Notes under the pieces: generated by a model | What the model was told of the DNA's origin: nothing | Databases searched by the model: none | Seen by the model: only the letters and a program-made list of their open reading frames with translations | NCBI RefSeq assembly: GCF_017114995.1 | Contig: NZ_JABXKL010000013.1 | Coordinates: 1 to 64,000, forward strand | Direction: 5' to 3' | Length of the DNA: 64,000 nucleotides | Origin: Nostoc sp. NMS9 | GTDB taxonomy: Bacteria; Cyanobacteriota; Cyanobacteriia; Cyanobacteriales; Nostocaceae | Made by a program: the position numbers and the translations under genes | Shown: piece by piece, positions 47,287 to 56,328 of the stretch | How positions within the stretch are numbered: the stretch's first letter is position 1 | Layout: every line of letters starts with the position of its first letter

Positions 47287-48228
47287 ATGCTAACCGCTGC
47301 AAAAACGTTGTCTGGTTTGATGGGTTTATGTGTCGGTGATGCGTTGGGTGTGCCAGTGGAGTTTACTAGCCGTGCTGAACGAGTAAAATCTCCAGTGACA
47401 ACGATGTTGGGTTATGGCACATGGAATCAACCACCAGGAACTTGGTCAGATGACAGTTCCTTAAGCTTTTGCTTGGCAGAATGCCTTTGTAGGGGGTATT
47501 CGTTGGATGCTATAGCCAATTCCTTCTGGCGCTGGTACAAGGAGGCTTACTGGACTCCCCGTGGCGATGTCTTTGATATTGGTCAAACTACCCACACAGC
47601 AATTATGCGCCTGAAACAGGGAGTTGTTCCCCATCAGGCGGGTGGTAAGGTCGAAAATAGTAATGGCAATGGTTCATTGATGAGAATCTTGCCGATGGCT
47701 TATTATCACAGAAGCTTAACTTTAGGCGAATTGCTGGCGCGGGTACATGATGTTTCGGCAATTACTCATGCTCATGCGCGATCGCAAATGGCCTGCGGCA
47801 TTTATATTAGTATTGCAGTGGCGCTCTTGGAAGGGGCTGACCCGCAAACAGCTTATTTACAAGCACTGCAAGATATCCAAACAATTTATTCTGTCCGAGA
47901 ATTTTTGTTAGAGAAGCCGCATTTTGGCAGAGTTTTCAGTGGTGAGATTGCCAAGATACCAGTGGAAGAAATTAATTCTGGTGGCTATGTGATTGATACC
48001 TTAGAATCATCCCTGTGGTGTTTATTAAATAGCTCGTCTTATTCTGAGGCAGTACTGAAAGCTGTCAACTTAGGCGGAGATAGCGATACTACGGCCGCTG
48101 TCACCGGTGGATTGGCGGGAATTTACTACGGAGTAGAAAATATTCCCAGACAATGGATGAACCAAATTGCTCGTAGACAAGACATTATTTACTTGGCAGA
48201 GCGCTTTGCTAGAGCTGTCTACAGCTAG
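47287..48228 (+). CDS. ADP-ribosylglycohydrolase family protein
   Basis: The 313-residue protein has the DraG/ARH fold with metal-binding acid residues: GLCVGDALGVPVEF, GTWSDDSSLSF, and NLGGDSDTTAAVTGGLAGIYYG. It removes ADP-ribose from proteins or small molecules. It could act on nitrogenase like DraG, but no draT or nif gene is present, so this stays open. A good GTGGAGATTG purine run precedes the ATG. Confidence 0.9.
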   Translation: MLTAAKTLSGLMGLCVGDALGVPVEFTSRAERVKSPVTTMLGYGTWNQPPGTWSDDSSLSFCLAECLCRGYSLDAIANSFWRWYKEAYWTPRGDVFDIGQTTHTAIMRLKQGVVPHQAGGKVENSNGNGSLMRILPMAYYHRSLTLGELLARVHDVSAITHAHARSQMACGIYISIAVALLEGADPQTAYLQALQDIQTIYSVREFLLEKPHFGRVFSGEIAKIPVEEINSGGYVIDTLESSLWCLLNSSSYSEAVLKAVNLGGDSDTTAAVTGGLAGIYYGVENIPRQWMNQIARRQDIIYLAERFARAVYS

Positions 48229-48255
48229 TCCCGATCTAATCAAAAATCCAAGTGC

Positions 48256-49848
48256 TTAATATGCTAATGCTAAACCATCAGAACGAGATTCAGAAGCAGC
48301 AACTAACACTCCATTATGTCTCAGAATCATTTGACCTTTACCAAACATTATTTCAGAAGCAATTTCTTGATTATGACCTCGCTTTCTTAAGCCTGCAATA
48401 ATTTCAGAACTTACACCCTTTTCTAAAAGAATCTTATTGCCTTCTAAAAATCGCCATCTAGGTGCATCTAAAGCAGCTTGAGGATTCATTTGATAGTCAG
48501 ATAAATTAACTACCATTTGTAAGTGTCCTTGTGGTTGCATTGGTGCACCCATAACCCCAAAAGGCCCTAAAGGTTGATTGTCTTTAGTCAGAAAACCGGG
48601 GATAATAGTATGAAATGGAAGTTTTTGTGGTGCAACTTGATTAGGATGTCCCTCTTGTAGAGTAAATCCTGCTGCCCGACATTGTAAAGAAATTCCAGTT
48701 TCAGGTATTAAAATACCGCTACCAAATCCTTCATAGTTAGATTGAATGAAGGATACCATTAAATCTGGATCGGCAGTACATAAATAGACAGTTCCTCCTT
48801 GAGTTAATCCTGTATTAGCTAGAGTAATTGCTGTATCTTCGATTAAGGATTGACGCTGGATAGCATAATTTTTATCTAGTAGCTGATTAACAGAAACCTT
48901 CATCAAATCTGGATCGCAAACATGAGAATAAACATCAGCGAAAGCAAGTTTCATCGCTTCAATTTGATAGTGGAAACTTTCGGTTGAATTACGAGCATAT
49001 TTTTCAATTTTCAAGCCTTCTAAAATATTCAGTGCCATCAATGCAGCAATTCCTTGTCCATTGGGAGGGATTTCCCACACTTGTAATTGCTTGTATTGAG
49101 TTGAGATTGGATCGCACCAAATGGGTTGATGATTGGCTAAATCAGTTTTTGTTAAACATCCTCCTGTATCAGCAGAAAAATTAGCGATCGCAGCCGCTAA
49201 TTTTCCTCGATAAAAGCTTTCTCCTCCGCTATTAGCAATTTCTTTTAATGTTTCTGCAAACCATAAACTTCCCCATGTTTCTCCTGTTTTAGGAGCACGC
49301 TCGTTAGGAAAAAATACTTGCTTTAACGGCTGAAATTCTGGAGAAGTTAGAGACAGATAAATATTTTCTTGACGTTGCCAATATTGTGCAGTTATGGGAG
49401 ACAAAGAAAACCCTTGTTCTGCATAACGGATTGCTGGAGTAAATAGTTGTTCAAACGGTAATTTTCCCCACCGATTCCATAATTGATACCAAGCAGAAAC
49501 TGCTCCAGGAACAGTTACAGATAACCATCCTAATTGAGGAATTTTTTCCATACCTAAGTATGATTTTAAATTCAGCTGTTGAGGACTTCTTCCAGAAGCA
49601 TTAAGACCATGTAATTTCCCATCCCAAACAATCGCAAACGCATCTGAACCAATTCCATTTGATGTAGGTTCAACAACGGTTAAAGCAATCGCAGTCGCAA
49701 CGGCAGCATCAACTGCATTTCCTCCTGCTAAAAACATTTCTATTCCTGCTAAGGTTGCTAAATGTTGACTAGTAGCAACAGCATATTTTTTGCCTAAGAT
49801 AACTCGACGGTGGGAATGGTAAGGATAATCATTGAGATTGAACTCCAT
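48256..49848 (-). CDS. Gamma-glutamyltransferase family protein
   Basis: The Ntn-hydrolase cleaves itself into two subunits and hydrolyses or transfers gamma-glutamyl groups. The N-terminal part has AGGNAVDAAVATAIALTVVEP and GLNASGRSP; the processing threonine lies in GLTQGGTVYLC. The C-terminal part is GVMGAPMQPQGHLQMV. The form without signal peptide resembles YwrD-type enzymes, so it is probably cytoplasmic. The ATG at 49848 (MEFNLNDYPYHSHRR) was chosen; the longer frame begins in repeat-like DNA. Confidence 0.88.
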   Translation of the reverse strand: MEFNLNDYPYHSHRRVILGKKYAVATSQHLATLAGIEMFLAGGNAVDAAVATAIALTVVEPTSNGIGSDAFAIVWDGKLHGLNASGRSPQQLNLKSYLGMEKIPQLGWLSVTVPGAVSAWYQLWNRWGKLPFEQLFTPAIRYAEQGFSLSPITAQYWQRQENIYLSLTSPEFQPLKQVFFPNERAPKTGETWGSLWFAETLKEIANSGGESFYRGKLAAAIANFSADTGGCLTKTDLANHQPIWCDPISTQYKQLQVWEIPPNGQGIAALMALNILEGLKIEKYARNSTESFHYQIEAMKLAFADVYSHVCDPDLMKVSVNQLLDKNYAIQRQSLIEDTAITLANTGLTQGGTVYLCTADPDLMVSFIQSNYEGFGSGILIPETGISLQCRAAGFTLQEGHPNQVAPQKLPFHTIIPGFLTKDNQPLGPFGVMGAPMQPQGHLQMVVNLSDYQMNPQAALDAPRWRFLEGNKILLEKGVSSEIIAGLRKRGHNQEIASEIMFGKGQMILRHNGVLVAASESRSDGLALAY

Positions 49849-49926
49849 AAATGGCTCTTTAGCTATGTAATGTAGCCGACGAAGATTTGTAGGAGGGTGT
49901 TTGTTTGTCCTTGTCCCGTCCAACCG

Positions 49927-50011
49927 CAGGGCTGTTTCACGCCCTAAAAGATGTAAAATTACAACCATCTAGGGGATGAAAAATCATGGATGCAAAGATG
50001 AAACAGCCCTG
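49927..50011. repeat. 13-bp inverted repeat upstream of the GGT gene
   Basis: CAGGGCTGTTTCA (49927-49939) pairs with TGAAACAGCCCTG (49999-50011), with a 59-base spacer that holds a further GGATG/CATCC-like symmetry. It is probably a dispersed palindromic element or a terminator of the gene upstream at 50054. Confidence 0.6.
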
Positions 50012-50053
50012 CTTTTAATTACTGAATCGATGCTCTACTTCAACTGCTAACTC

Positions 50054-51064
50054 CTAAACCGTAGACAAAGAATAGACCTGACCATCAATTAGCAGTCGCG
50101 TAATGCCTTTAGCTTGTAGATGAGTACGAGCCTTATGGAGCATTTTACTATCTGGAACTTTAATCACGCGATCGCGTTTAGTAGAAAAACGCTTGGCAAC
50201 GCGATGATTATCAAACACCGGCAGAGTTCTTTGCTGGGTTTCCAGGCTGGGAATTTGTCCCAAGTCACCAAAGTCCTTCAGAGGTCGCGTAATTAATTCT
50301 GAGGAACGGTCAATTACCAAATAGCAAGTTTTGGGCAAATTGGCTATCGACAGTGGTAAAACTTCAACTGATGCTTCACCTGGTCTTCGTTTTGTAACTA
50401 AAGGTCTTTGCTCATCTAGGTCATCATCATCAAAGTCTTCTTCCTCAAAGTCATCATCTTCTAAATCATCATCTTCTAAATCATCCAAATCCTCGGATTC
50501 GTCGAGCAAATCTTCGCCTAGCATGTGCGCGATGACCGCCGCTCCTGGATGTTCATTCTTTAGCGGTGGGATAGGAATGCTGACTATTTCCAGCGGCTTT
50601 GACTCTGGAGTTTCTAATTTCTCTGTGACTCGGAGTTTGGGTTTCTCCGTCGCCGAGGGGCGTCGCCGCACTCGTCTACTAGCAGCAATTGACTCTGCCG
50701 TTTCCTCTGAGTAAAGTTCCTGCTCTACACGAATTATCTTACGTGGTAGTGACTCAACCTTTGGCACTTCCAAGGGTTGGCTTTCGCTGGGTGGAACTTC
50801 TATCTCCGGCTCTGATTGACTTAGCAACGGTAACTGTTCGTAGCTTACCTGTGCCCTTCCTTCAGGAGTTCTCGCAGCCCGCTTTAAAGAGACTAAGTAT
50901 TCATACTCATCTTCTGGCAAAGTGCTTTTGAGCAGGCGACTAATTGTCGAGTTACTCACACCATAGCGGTCTGCCAAAGTTGAGGTTGTTTCGGCAGTCT
51001 CTCGATACAACTTAAGAATTTCTTGCTTGTCAGAGTCTGTTAATTTTCTCACGGTAGATACCAA
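50054..51064 (-). CDS. HTH protein with long acidic segment
   Basis: The N-terminal 60 residues form a helix-turn-helix (LYRETAETTSTLADRYGVSNSTISRLLKS) like those of recombinases and transposases. A proline/serine linker follows, then a run of about 30 acidic residues (about 188-220). The C-terminal 100 residues contain LPKTCYLVIDRSSELITRPL and end ARTHLQAKGITRLLIDGQVYSL. The protein is not a transposase, since no DDE or catalytic domain is present. The start is a TTG after AAGGATTT. It lies nine bases after the membrane gene, so it is an operon. Confidence 0.75.
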   Translation of the reverse strand: MVSTVRKLTDSDKQEILKLYRETAETTSTLADRYGVSNSTISRLLKSTLPEDEYEYLVSLKRAARTPEGRAQVSYEQLPLLSQSEPEIEVPPSESQPLEVPKVESLPRKIIRVEQELYSEETAESIAASRRVRRRPSATEKPKLRVTEKLETPESKPLEIVSIPIPPLKNEHPGAAVIAHMLGEDLLDESEDLDDLEDDDLEDDDFEEEDFDDDDLDEQRPLVTKRRPGEASVEVLPLSIANLPKTCYLVIDRSSELITRPLKDFGDLGQIPSLETQQRTLPVFDNHRVAKRFSTKRDRVIKVPDSKMLHKARTHLQAKGITRLLIDGQVYSLSTV

Positions 51065-51073
51065 AAATCCTTA

Positions 51074-51925
51074 CTAAGCTCGTTTCCGTCCGCTGGTACG
51101 CCGCGTTCGTCTTAGTGATGCGTCATATTCTAAGACAGCGCCCATGCCAAATAACACTCCACTAAACACCCAAAACACTTCTAATATCTCCCCACTTTGA
51201 TAATTGGGGCCTTGGGCGTATTTAAACCACATATCTGCAATGTAGAGCGAAAAGGCCGCCGCTGCAATCATTCGCCAAGACTGGGAAACTCTTCCCCCCC
51301 AAAAGGCTAGTAGCAGGGTGGTAGCAATAATTAACAAAACCACATCGCTAACTACGTAAAACCAATTCAAAATAGCGACTAGCAGTTCTGAGGGTGTTTC
51401 CTGTTGCATAGAAATCCACCATGCTAACAAACTACCGAACACTGCAATTGCTAACACAATTAGCCACTGCCATTTTTCCAGATTGATTCGCCTGGAAGCC
51501 ACAGCTAAAATCATGCCTGCGCCAAGTAATAGATAAGTCAGTACAAAAAATATATCGCCCACAGACACATCCGGTTCATCTTTTAAAACTATTTCGGTAT
51601 AGCCGAAGATTATCCCCCCAACGAAATAGGAAAGCATACCTAGCCCAATTAAGAGCCAAACATTTCGCCCACTGACGATTTGTGGACTCAGCCAGTTCCT
51701 CAAGCATAAGATACTGGCACCCAAATAAGCTAAAGCTTCAAAAATATTTGTGCCAATCACATACCACTCGGCTCGGCTTTCTATGCCATCGGCTCCGGGA
51801 ACTTTGGCACTAAACAACAAAAAGTATAGCAGTGCTAGTACGGCCCAGCCAATATTAGCTAAGACAATGTTCTGAGTGGTGAAAATGGATTTAGAAAGGA
51901 ACGAATTCTCGTAAGAGTTATTCAT
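51074..51925 (-). CDS. Seven- or eight-helix membrane protein, unknown
   Basis: The 283-residue protein has hydrophobic segments at about 20-40, 55-72, 90-110, 125-145, 155-172, 185-205, 215-235 and 245-262. The segments hold conserved charges (EALAYLGASILCL, YTEIVLKDEPDVSVGDIFF). The basic tail RRTRRTSGRKRA faces the cytosol. I recognise no family. It is the upstream gene of the HTH protein pair, which suggests a membrane sensor with its regulator. Confidence 0.75.
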   Translation of the reverse strand: MNNSYENSFLSKSIFTTQNIVLANIGWAVLALLYFLLFSAKVPGADGIESRAEWYVIGTNIFEALAYLGASILCLRNWLSPQIVSGRNVWLLIGLGMLSYFVGGIIFGYTEIVLKDEPDVSVGDIFFVLTYLLLGAGMILAVASRRINLEKWQWLIVLAIAVFGSLLAWWISMQQETPSELLVAILNWFYVVSDVVLLIIATTLLLAFWGGRVSQSWRMIAAAAFSLYIADMWFKYAQGPNYQSGEILEVFWVFSGVLFGMGAVLEYDASLRRTRRTSGRKRA

Positions 51926-52065
51926 AAGACTTGACTATGTAGATGCACTCTGGCAGTATTTTGAGTTAAAGGACTGTATATATAGCAGTGGCTCTGCCAA
52001 ATAATACACAATCGGACACCAAAAGCAAGTGCCAGTGGCAGGAATTTTGTGAAAAAATTTCCATG

Positions 52066-52725
52066 CTACTGCCATAGTTTACCTAGTGGCGATTGATTTA
52101 GCCAGCTGAAAAACAGCGATCGCTCGGCTTCTGGCATATCTTCTAGCTTATAAATCACTTGTTTGGTAAAATTAGCATTGCCAAAATAGGCTTTTCCTAA
52201 TCGATGCAGTTCTTGTAACAGGATAACTACATGATTTTCTTGCCAATCAGGTATTTTGGCTGTCGGCAAAGGATTAGTAGATACCAAATATTTAACCGCT
52301 TCTAGGGAAGATGCTTGGGGAAATTGTTTCTGCTTGAACACCTCCGCAATATCTTTTTCAAATAATGCAGCTTGTCTAGCACCTAAAAACTCTTCAATAT
52401 CGATAGAAACACCTTGCAACAGCAAAATACTGGCTTGGATTAAAATCGCCGTTTTGCCATGACCACCTGTGTCACTATCCAGCTGCTCTAAACGGATTTT
52501 ACCCCAAACACTAAAGCGTTCTGGTTCCTCTAGCAAAACACAGGCTTTACCTCGGTTATCCGTTAATTCTCTCCATAAGGCTCTAGCTTCTTCCTCTTGA
52601 CTAGCTTTGAAGACACTAATCAAGCGAAAAGTCTGCCCTTGATAACTGAGGATCGGCACCTGCTGATCCTTTTTTGGGTGCTGAATGCTTGATATTTCAA
52701 CATCCTGCCGTTTGAGAATAAACAT
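52066..52725 (-). CDS. Conserved cyanobacterial protein, unknown function
   Basis: The 219-residue soluble protein starts MFILKRQDVEISSI and has VWGKIRLEQLDSDTGGHGK and a C-terminal helical part ending WLNQSPLGKLWQ. I recall it as a conserved cyanobacterial hypothetical (the type named Npun_F0813 family), but this cannot be checked here. No known motif, signal peptide or membrane helix is present. Confidence 0.7.
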   Translation of the reverse strand: MFILKRQDVEISSIQHPKKDQQVPILSYQGQTFRLISVFKASQEEEARALWRELTDNRGKACVLLEEPERFSVWGKIRLEQLDSDTGGHGKTAILIQASILLLQGVSIDIEEFLGARQAALFEKDIAEVFKQKQFPQASSLEAVKYLVSTNPLPTAKIPDWQENHVVILLQELHRLGKAYFGNANFTKQVIYKLEDMPEAERSLFFSWLNQSPLGKLWQ

Positions 52726-53082
52726 GGCACTAGCAAATAACTCCTCACAGGGGCACTCTTAATATGGAATATATAATGGCATTTGGCAGCATCGCCAAGG
52801 CTGAAATTACCTAGCATACTGTGGAAATAAGCCTAGCGATCGCCAGATCCTTCCCGAAGGTAGCCGCCCAGAGGGCGTTAGCCCTAACAGGCAAATAACC
52901 CCTTGACAACTCAATATATCTAAACCAATACCCCATCTGTTTCGTTTTCGGTGTAGATTGACTAACTAGCGACTAGCATCTTAGCCTTGCTAGTGGTAAA
53001 TCTGCAATTTTCGATTGCTTGTTGGTAGGTGAAGACGATATAATAGTGCAGGTGACTCCTTTGGGAGCCATTATTTTGTTTT
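52726..53082. other. Intergenic region before tRNA-Arg
   Basis: The 357-base gap includes a dispersed repeat at about 52840-52892 (CCTTCCCGAAGGTAGCCGCC then AGGGCGTTAGCCC), and the small hairpin ACTCC-TTT-GGGAG at 53055-53067. No gene was recognised. Confidence 0.45.
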
Positions 53083-53155
53083 GGGCGCGTAGCTCAGTGG
53101 ATAGAGCAATTGCCTTCTAAGCAATCGGTCGCAGGTTCGAACCCTGCCGCGCTCG
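53083..53155 (+). tRNA. tRNA-Arg (TCT)
   Basis: The cloverleaf is complete: acceptor GGGCGCG / CGCGCTC with discriminator G, D-arm AGCTCAGTGGATAGAGC, anticodon stem around CTTCTAA with anticodon TCT, and T-arm GCAGG TTCGAAC CCTGC. CCA is not encoded. It reads AGA codons. Confidence 0.95.
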
Positions 53156-53194
53156 TTTTAACTTAATATGAACCCTTAAGCACTGTAAAGTGAT

Positions 53195-53422
53195 ATGATT
53201 ATTTCCTCGATTGAGGGTTCGTTATTGCTGCATCATACCAAGAACAAAGGCGATATTGCAGCTACAAAAGCGATCGCCGATCTAACACTTAAAGGATACT
53301 TGATTCTCACACCAGTTGTTTGTGAGCATTTACCTTTTGATTTTGTTGCTTACAAAGACGATAAATTTTACAAAATACAAGCTAAATATGCGGGAGATAA
53401 TAGAGTAGTCAATAACCAATGA
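53195..53422 (+). pseudogene. Truncated PD-(D/E)XK endonuclease
   Basis: The 75-residue frame starts with LLHHTKNKGDIAATKAIADL, then PFDFVAYKDDKFYKIQAKYA, which matches the N-terminal half of the PD-(D/E)XK family found with group I introns (I-Ssp6803I-like). The catalytic Asp and Gln-x-Lys are present. A stop follows at 53423, where family members have 60-80 more residues, so the gene is broken. It lies 39 bases after tRNA-Arg and beside an integrase. Confidence 0.65.
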
Positions 53423-53483
53423 CGAAGATTCAACTCGTGGCTACATCTTTAGTAAGGATGTGAGTTTCTCAACAGTGAATATA

Positions 53484-54650
53484 CTAAAGCGGTTGAAGTT
53501 GCTCTAAAAGTTTATTATCAAGATATTTTTGTTCTATAACATCCACCGAATTATCACACCATTTTGCAACTACAGCAGTAGGAACACCTTTTGCAATTTG
53601 CTCAGATATGAAAGTATCACGACACGAATATGGTGTGGTTTGACGTTTTACTAATGGGTCTACAATTTTATCCCAAGCTCGACGTGAAAAATTCCTGTAA
53701 TGTATTGATACTCCTTCTGGTGATGGAAATATTAAAGATTCCGGCTCAAGATGTTTTGGTTTGATTTCTAAAATTAATTCTTGTAGTCGTTGGTTACAAT
53801 TAAAAACACGCTTTTTATTGTTCTTAGAGCCATTAACCCTCACCCTTTCACCATTTCCCACCTGAACTAATGCGCCTTGAAAGCTAATTTGAGAACAATC
53901 AGGTGTAATATGCTTCCATTGCAGACCGATAGCTTCTGATGGTCGGCATCCTGTTAAAAACAAAAACTCCACAAATGGTGAGTAATAACTGTAGCCTATA
54001 CCTTTAGATGGTTTGTGATTTTTAAAAGCCTGAATTATTTTTTCTTTCTCTTCTTCACTGAAGGCGTTAGGTTGTGAATTATCCTGCCACTTATGCTTGG
54101 GAAGCTCGTTGTACATTCCTTCAAAAGGATTAAAAGTTACTAAACCATATTTAATTCCCCATTTACAAGCTGCTGAAAGATACATGAGTACATCTTTGGC
54201 TTGTGAGGTAGTTGTTTGTTGCAACAATGCAAGTCTGATTTTTATACCCTCATCCAAATTTTGATATTGACAGCGTTTGATATGTTTTTCTAGTACAGCT
54301 AGTTTATCCAGTGTTCTAGGTTTTAAAGATTGGCGCTTGTAATCAATGTACCTATCCCATAGGTCTGAAATTGTTAATATTTTCTGCTGTTCACCAGGAG
54401 TAACTATAGATAAATGTCTCTGTGGCTTGTACTTAGCCAGTGTTTTATCGAACTCGCCAGATAGAATGTCTAACTCTATCTGATGTACTTTCTGTTCTGC
54501 TAGCTGACGATTTTCTGGTGTATCAGCTAAATTCAGCGATATATACCTTTTGTTACTAGCACAGACTTGCCTTGGTAGTCTCAGCCGTAATCTATCTTGG
54601 AAACATTCAACACCTACTGATCCCTTAGAGGCTTTCTGTGTAGTGTTCAT
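53484..54650 (-). CDS. Tyrosine recombinase / integrase
   Basis: The 388-residue protein has an N-terminal SAM-like core-binding domain (about 75-180) and a C-terminal catalytic domain. The first catalytic Arg is in FLTGCRPSEAIGLQW, the second in PYSCRDTFISEQ, and the nucleophile Tyr is in EQKYLDN near the end. The His of the HxxR box is Ser here, as in some cyanobacterial integrases. It lies between tRNA-Arg and tRNA-Thr and its 3' end faces tRNA-Arg, so it probably came with an element that used this tRNA. No second attachment repeat was seen. Confidence 0.88.
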   Translation of the reverse strand: MNTTQKASKGSVGVECFQDRLRLRLPRQVCASNKRYISLNLADTPENRQLAEQKVHQIELDILSGEFDKTLAKYKPQRHLSIVTPGEQQKILTISDLWDRYIDYKRQSLKPRTLDKLAVLEKHIKRCQYQNLDEGIKIRLALLQQTTTSQAKDVLMYLSAACKWGIKYGLVTFNPFEGMYNELPKHKWQDNSQPNAFSEEEKEKIIQAFKNHKPSKGIGYSYYSPFVEFLFLTGCRPSEAIGLQWKHITPDCSQISFQGALVQVGNGERVRVNGSKNNKKRVFNCNQRLQELILEIKPKHLEPESLIFPSPEGVSIHYRNFSRRAWDKIVDPLVKRQTTPYSCRDTFISEQIAKGVPTAVVAKWCDNSVDVIEQKYLDNKLLEQLQPL

Positions 54651-54835
54651 GCTCTAAATTTTAGCTATGAAAATAATGTACTCTACAAAATCATAGCCAA
54701 ATCATAGCCAAAAAACAAGCTGATCATAGTCAGAATAGCCATGAATGCAAGTAAGAGACTTAGCTTTTGAACATCTAAATCTCTTAAGAAGGCTGAAACC
54801 CTTGAATTTCGGTTGATTATTTCGTTAACGCAAAA

Positions 54836-54907
54836 AGCCCGTGACGAGGATTGAACTCGTGACCTCACCCTTACCAAGGGTGTGCTCTACCACTGAGCCA
54901 CACGGGC
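54836..54907 (-). tRNA. tRNA-Thr (GGT)
   Basis: The minus strand folds as acceptor GCCCGTG / CACGGGC, D-arm GCTCAGTGGTAGAGC, anticodon stem CACCC-TTGGTAA-GGGTG with anticodon GGT, and T-arm ACGAG TTCAATC CTCGT. It reads ACC/ACT codons. Confidence 0.95.
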
Positions 54908-54997
54908 AAAATATAACTTCGGTTTTTTAGTTGTAAGTTACAATGCTGGGAGCTTTGCTCTTAACTCAGTCATTATAACTTATAACTTCGTAAGTGG

Positions 54998-55080
54998 TGG
55001 GCCGGGCTGGATTTGAACCAGCGTAGGCGCTAGCCAACGGATTTACAGTCCGTCTCCATTAACCACTCGGACACCGACCC
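54998..55080 (-). tRNA. tRNA-Tyr (GTA)
   Basis: The minus strand gives acceptor GGGTCGG / CCGGCCC with discriminator A, anticodon stem ACGGA-CTGTAAA-TCCGT with anticodon GTA, a long variable arm as in bacterial tyrosine tRNAs, and T-arm CTGG TTCAAAT CCAG. It lies 90 bases upstream of tRNA-Thr on the same strand, so the two are probably co-transcribed. Confidence 0.95.
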
Positions 55081-55204
55081 GATTTGTCTCACGATTTAAA
55101 ATCTTAGCACCATGTTTTATAATTAGCAAGTGGTTAGAAAAAATAACTTGCAGGTAGAGATCGCAACAAAACTGCGTCTCTACCTTATGGATAAAAAATA
55201 CTGG

Positions 55205-56179
55205 TTAAACGCTCATCTCCAGCATTCGTTGCATTGGTCGCAGTGCAGCAAGGCGAATATCCTCTGACATGGTAATTTCGGGAGTACGATTTTTCATTGC
55301 CCAGTAAAGCTTTTCTAGGGTGTTTAACCGCATAAACGGACATTCGTTACAAGCGCAGTTATTCATCGGTGGGGCAGGAATGAAGTGCTTGTCAGGAGCT
55401 AGTTTTTGCATTTGGTGAATGATTCCAGGCTCCGTAGCAACGATAAATTCTTTGGTAGGGCTGTTTTGACAATAGTTGAGTAAAGCGGCTGTGGAGCCAA
55501 TAAAGCTGGCATGGCGCAATACACTACTTTCACATTCTGGGTGTGCGATCGCCTCTGCTTCTGGGTGGGCAATTTTTAACTGGACAATTTTCTTTTCCGA
55601 AAAGGTTTCATGGACAACACAGCTACCTTGCCACAGTACCAAATCTCGTCCAGTCTGTTCCATGACATACCGTCCCAAATTCCGATCTGGGGCAAAAATA
55701 ATCGGCTGTTCCTTCGGTATCTGCTGTACAATTTTCACAGCGTTGGAACTAGTACAAATAATATCGCTCATCGCTTTAATATCAGCAGAGCAGTTGATGT
55801 AAGACACCACCAAATGATTAGGATGCGCTGCTTTAAAAGCTGCAAACGCCTCTGGTGGACAACTATCTGCTAAAGAGCAACCAGCATTCAAATCTGGTAA
55901 AAGTACTAATTTATCGGGATTAAGTATCTTTGCTGTCTCTGCCATGAAGTGAACACCAGCAAAGACGATCGCATCCGCATTGGTTTTTTCTGCGGCTTTC
56001 GCCAGTTGTAATGAATCCCCAATAAAGTCTGCAATATCCTGAATATCCGGCTCTTGATAATAATGTGCCAGGATAACTGCATTGAGTTCTTTTTTCAGAC
56101 TTTCAATGGCGGCGAACAAATCTAGTGGTAGTTTACCCAGTTGGGTTTTTTCTCGTTGAGCTAGTGCAGTGGTAAACAC
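55205..56179 (-). CDS. nadA: Quinolinate synthase A
   Basis: The 324-residue enzyme makes quinolinate from iminoaspartate and dihydroxyacetone phosphate in NAD synthesis, with a 4Fe-4S cluster. The motifs are [22 protein letters not shown], the cluster cysteine in [19 protein letters not shown] and [12 protein letters not shown] at the end. The length is in the family range. The gene stands alone; nadB and nadC are not in the window. Confidence 0.95.
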   Translation of the reverse strand: MFTTALAQREKTQLGKLPLDLFAAIESLKKELNAVILAHYYQEPDIQDIADFIGDSLQLAKAAEKTNADAIVFAGVHFMAETAKILNPDKLVLLPDLNAGCSLADSCPPEAFAAFKAAHPNHLVVSYINCSADIKAMSDIICTSSNAVKIVQQIPKEQPIIFAPDRNLGRYVMEQTGRDLVLWQGSCVVHETFSEKKIVQLKIAHPEAEAIAHPECESSVLRHASFIGSTAALLNYCQNSPTKEFIVATEPGIIHQMQKLAPDKHFIPAPPMNNCACNECPFMRLNTLEKLYWAMKNRTPEITMSEDIRLAALRPMQRMLEMSV

Positions 56180-56328
56180 AGTTAGGGGGTGCTTTAAATT
56201 GCAAATTTATGTCCTGTAAAATTAATTATAGTAGTTTTTACCAAAAATAGTGGACGGTTGATATTTTGGGGTTGTATCCAAATCGGGCTGAGTTTCATAT
56301 CCTGGAGATAGACGGCAAGGAAAGTGGC

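Noticed and set aside
47287..48228. Reading the ADP-ribosylglycohydrolase as the nitrogenase regulator DraG
   Set aside because: The fold is right, but without draT or nif genes nearby the substrate cannot be given.
50331..50714. 127-codon plus-strand frame with Ser/Lys repeats
   Set aside because: It is the complement of the acidic segment of the HTH gene and has no independent support.
54683..54877. 64-codon minus-strand frame with a hydrophobic end
   Set aside because: Its first half reads through tRNA-Thr; it is an accidental frame.
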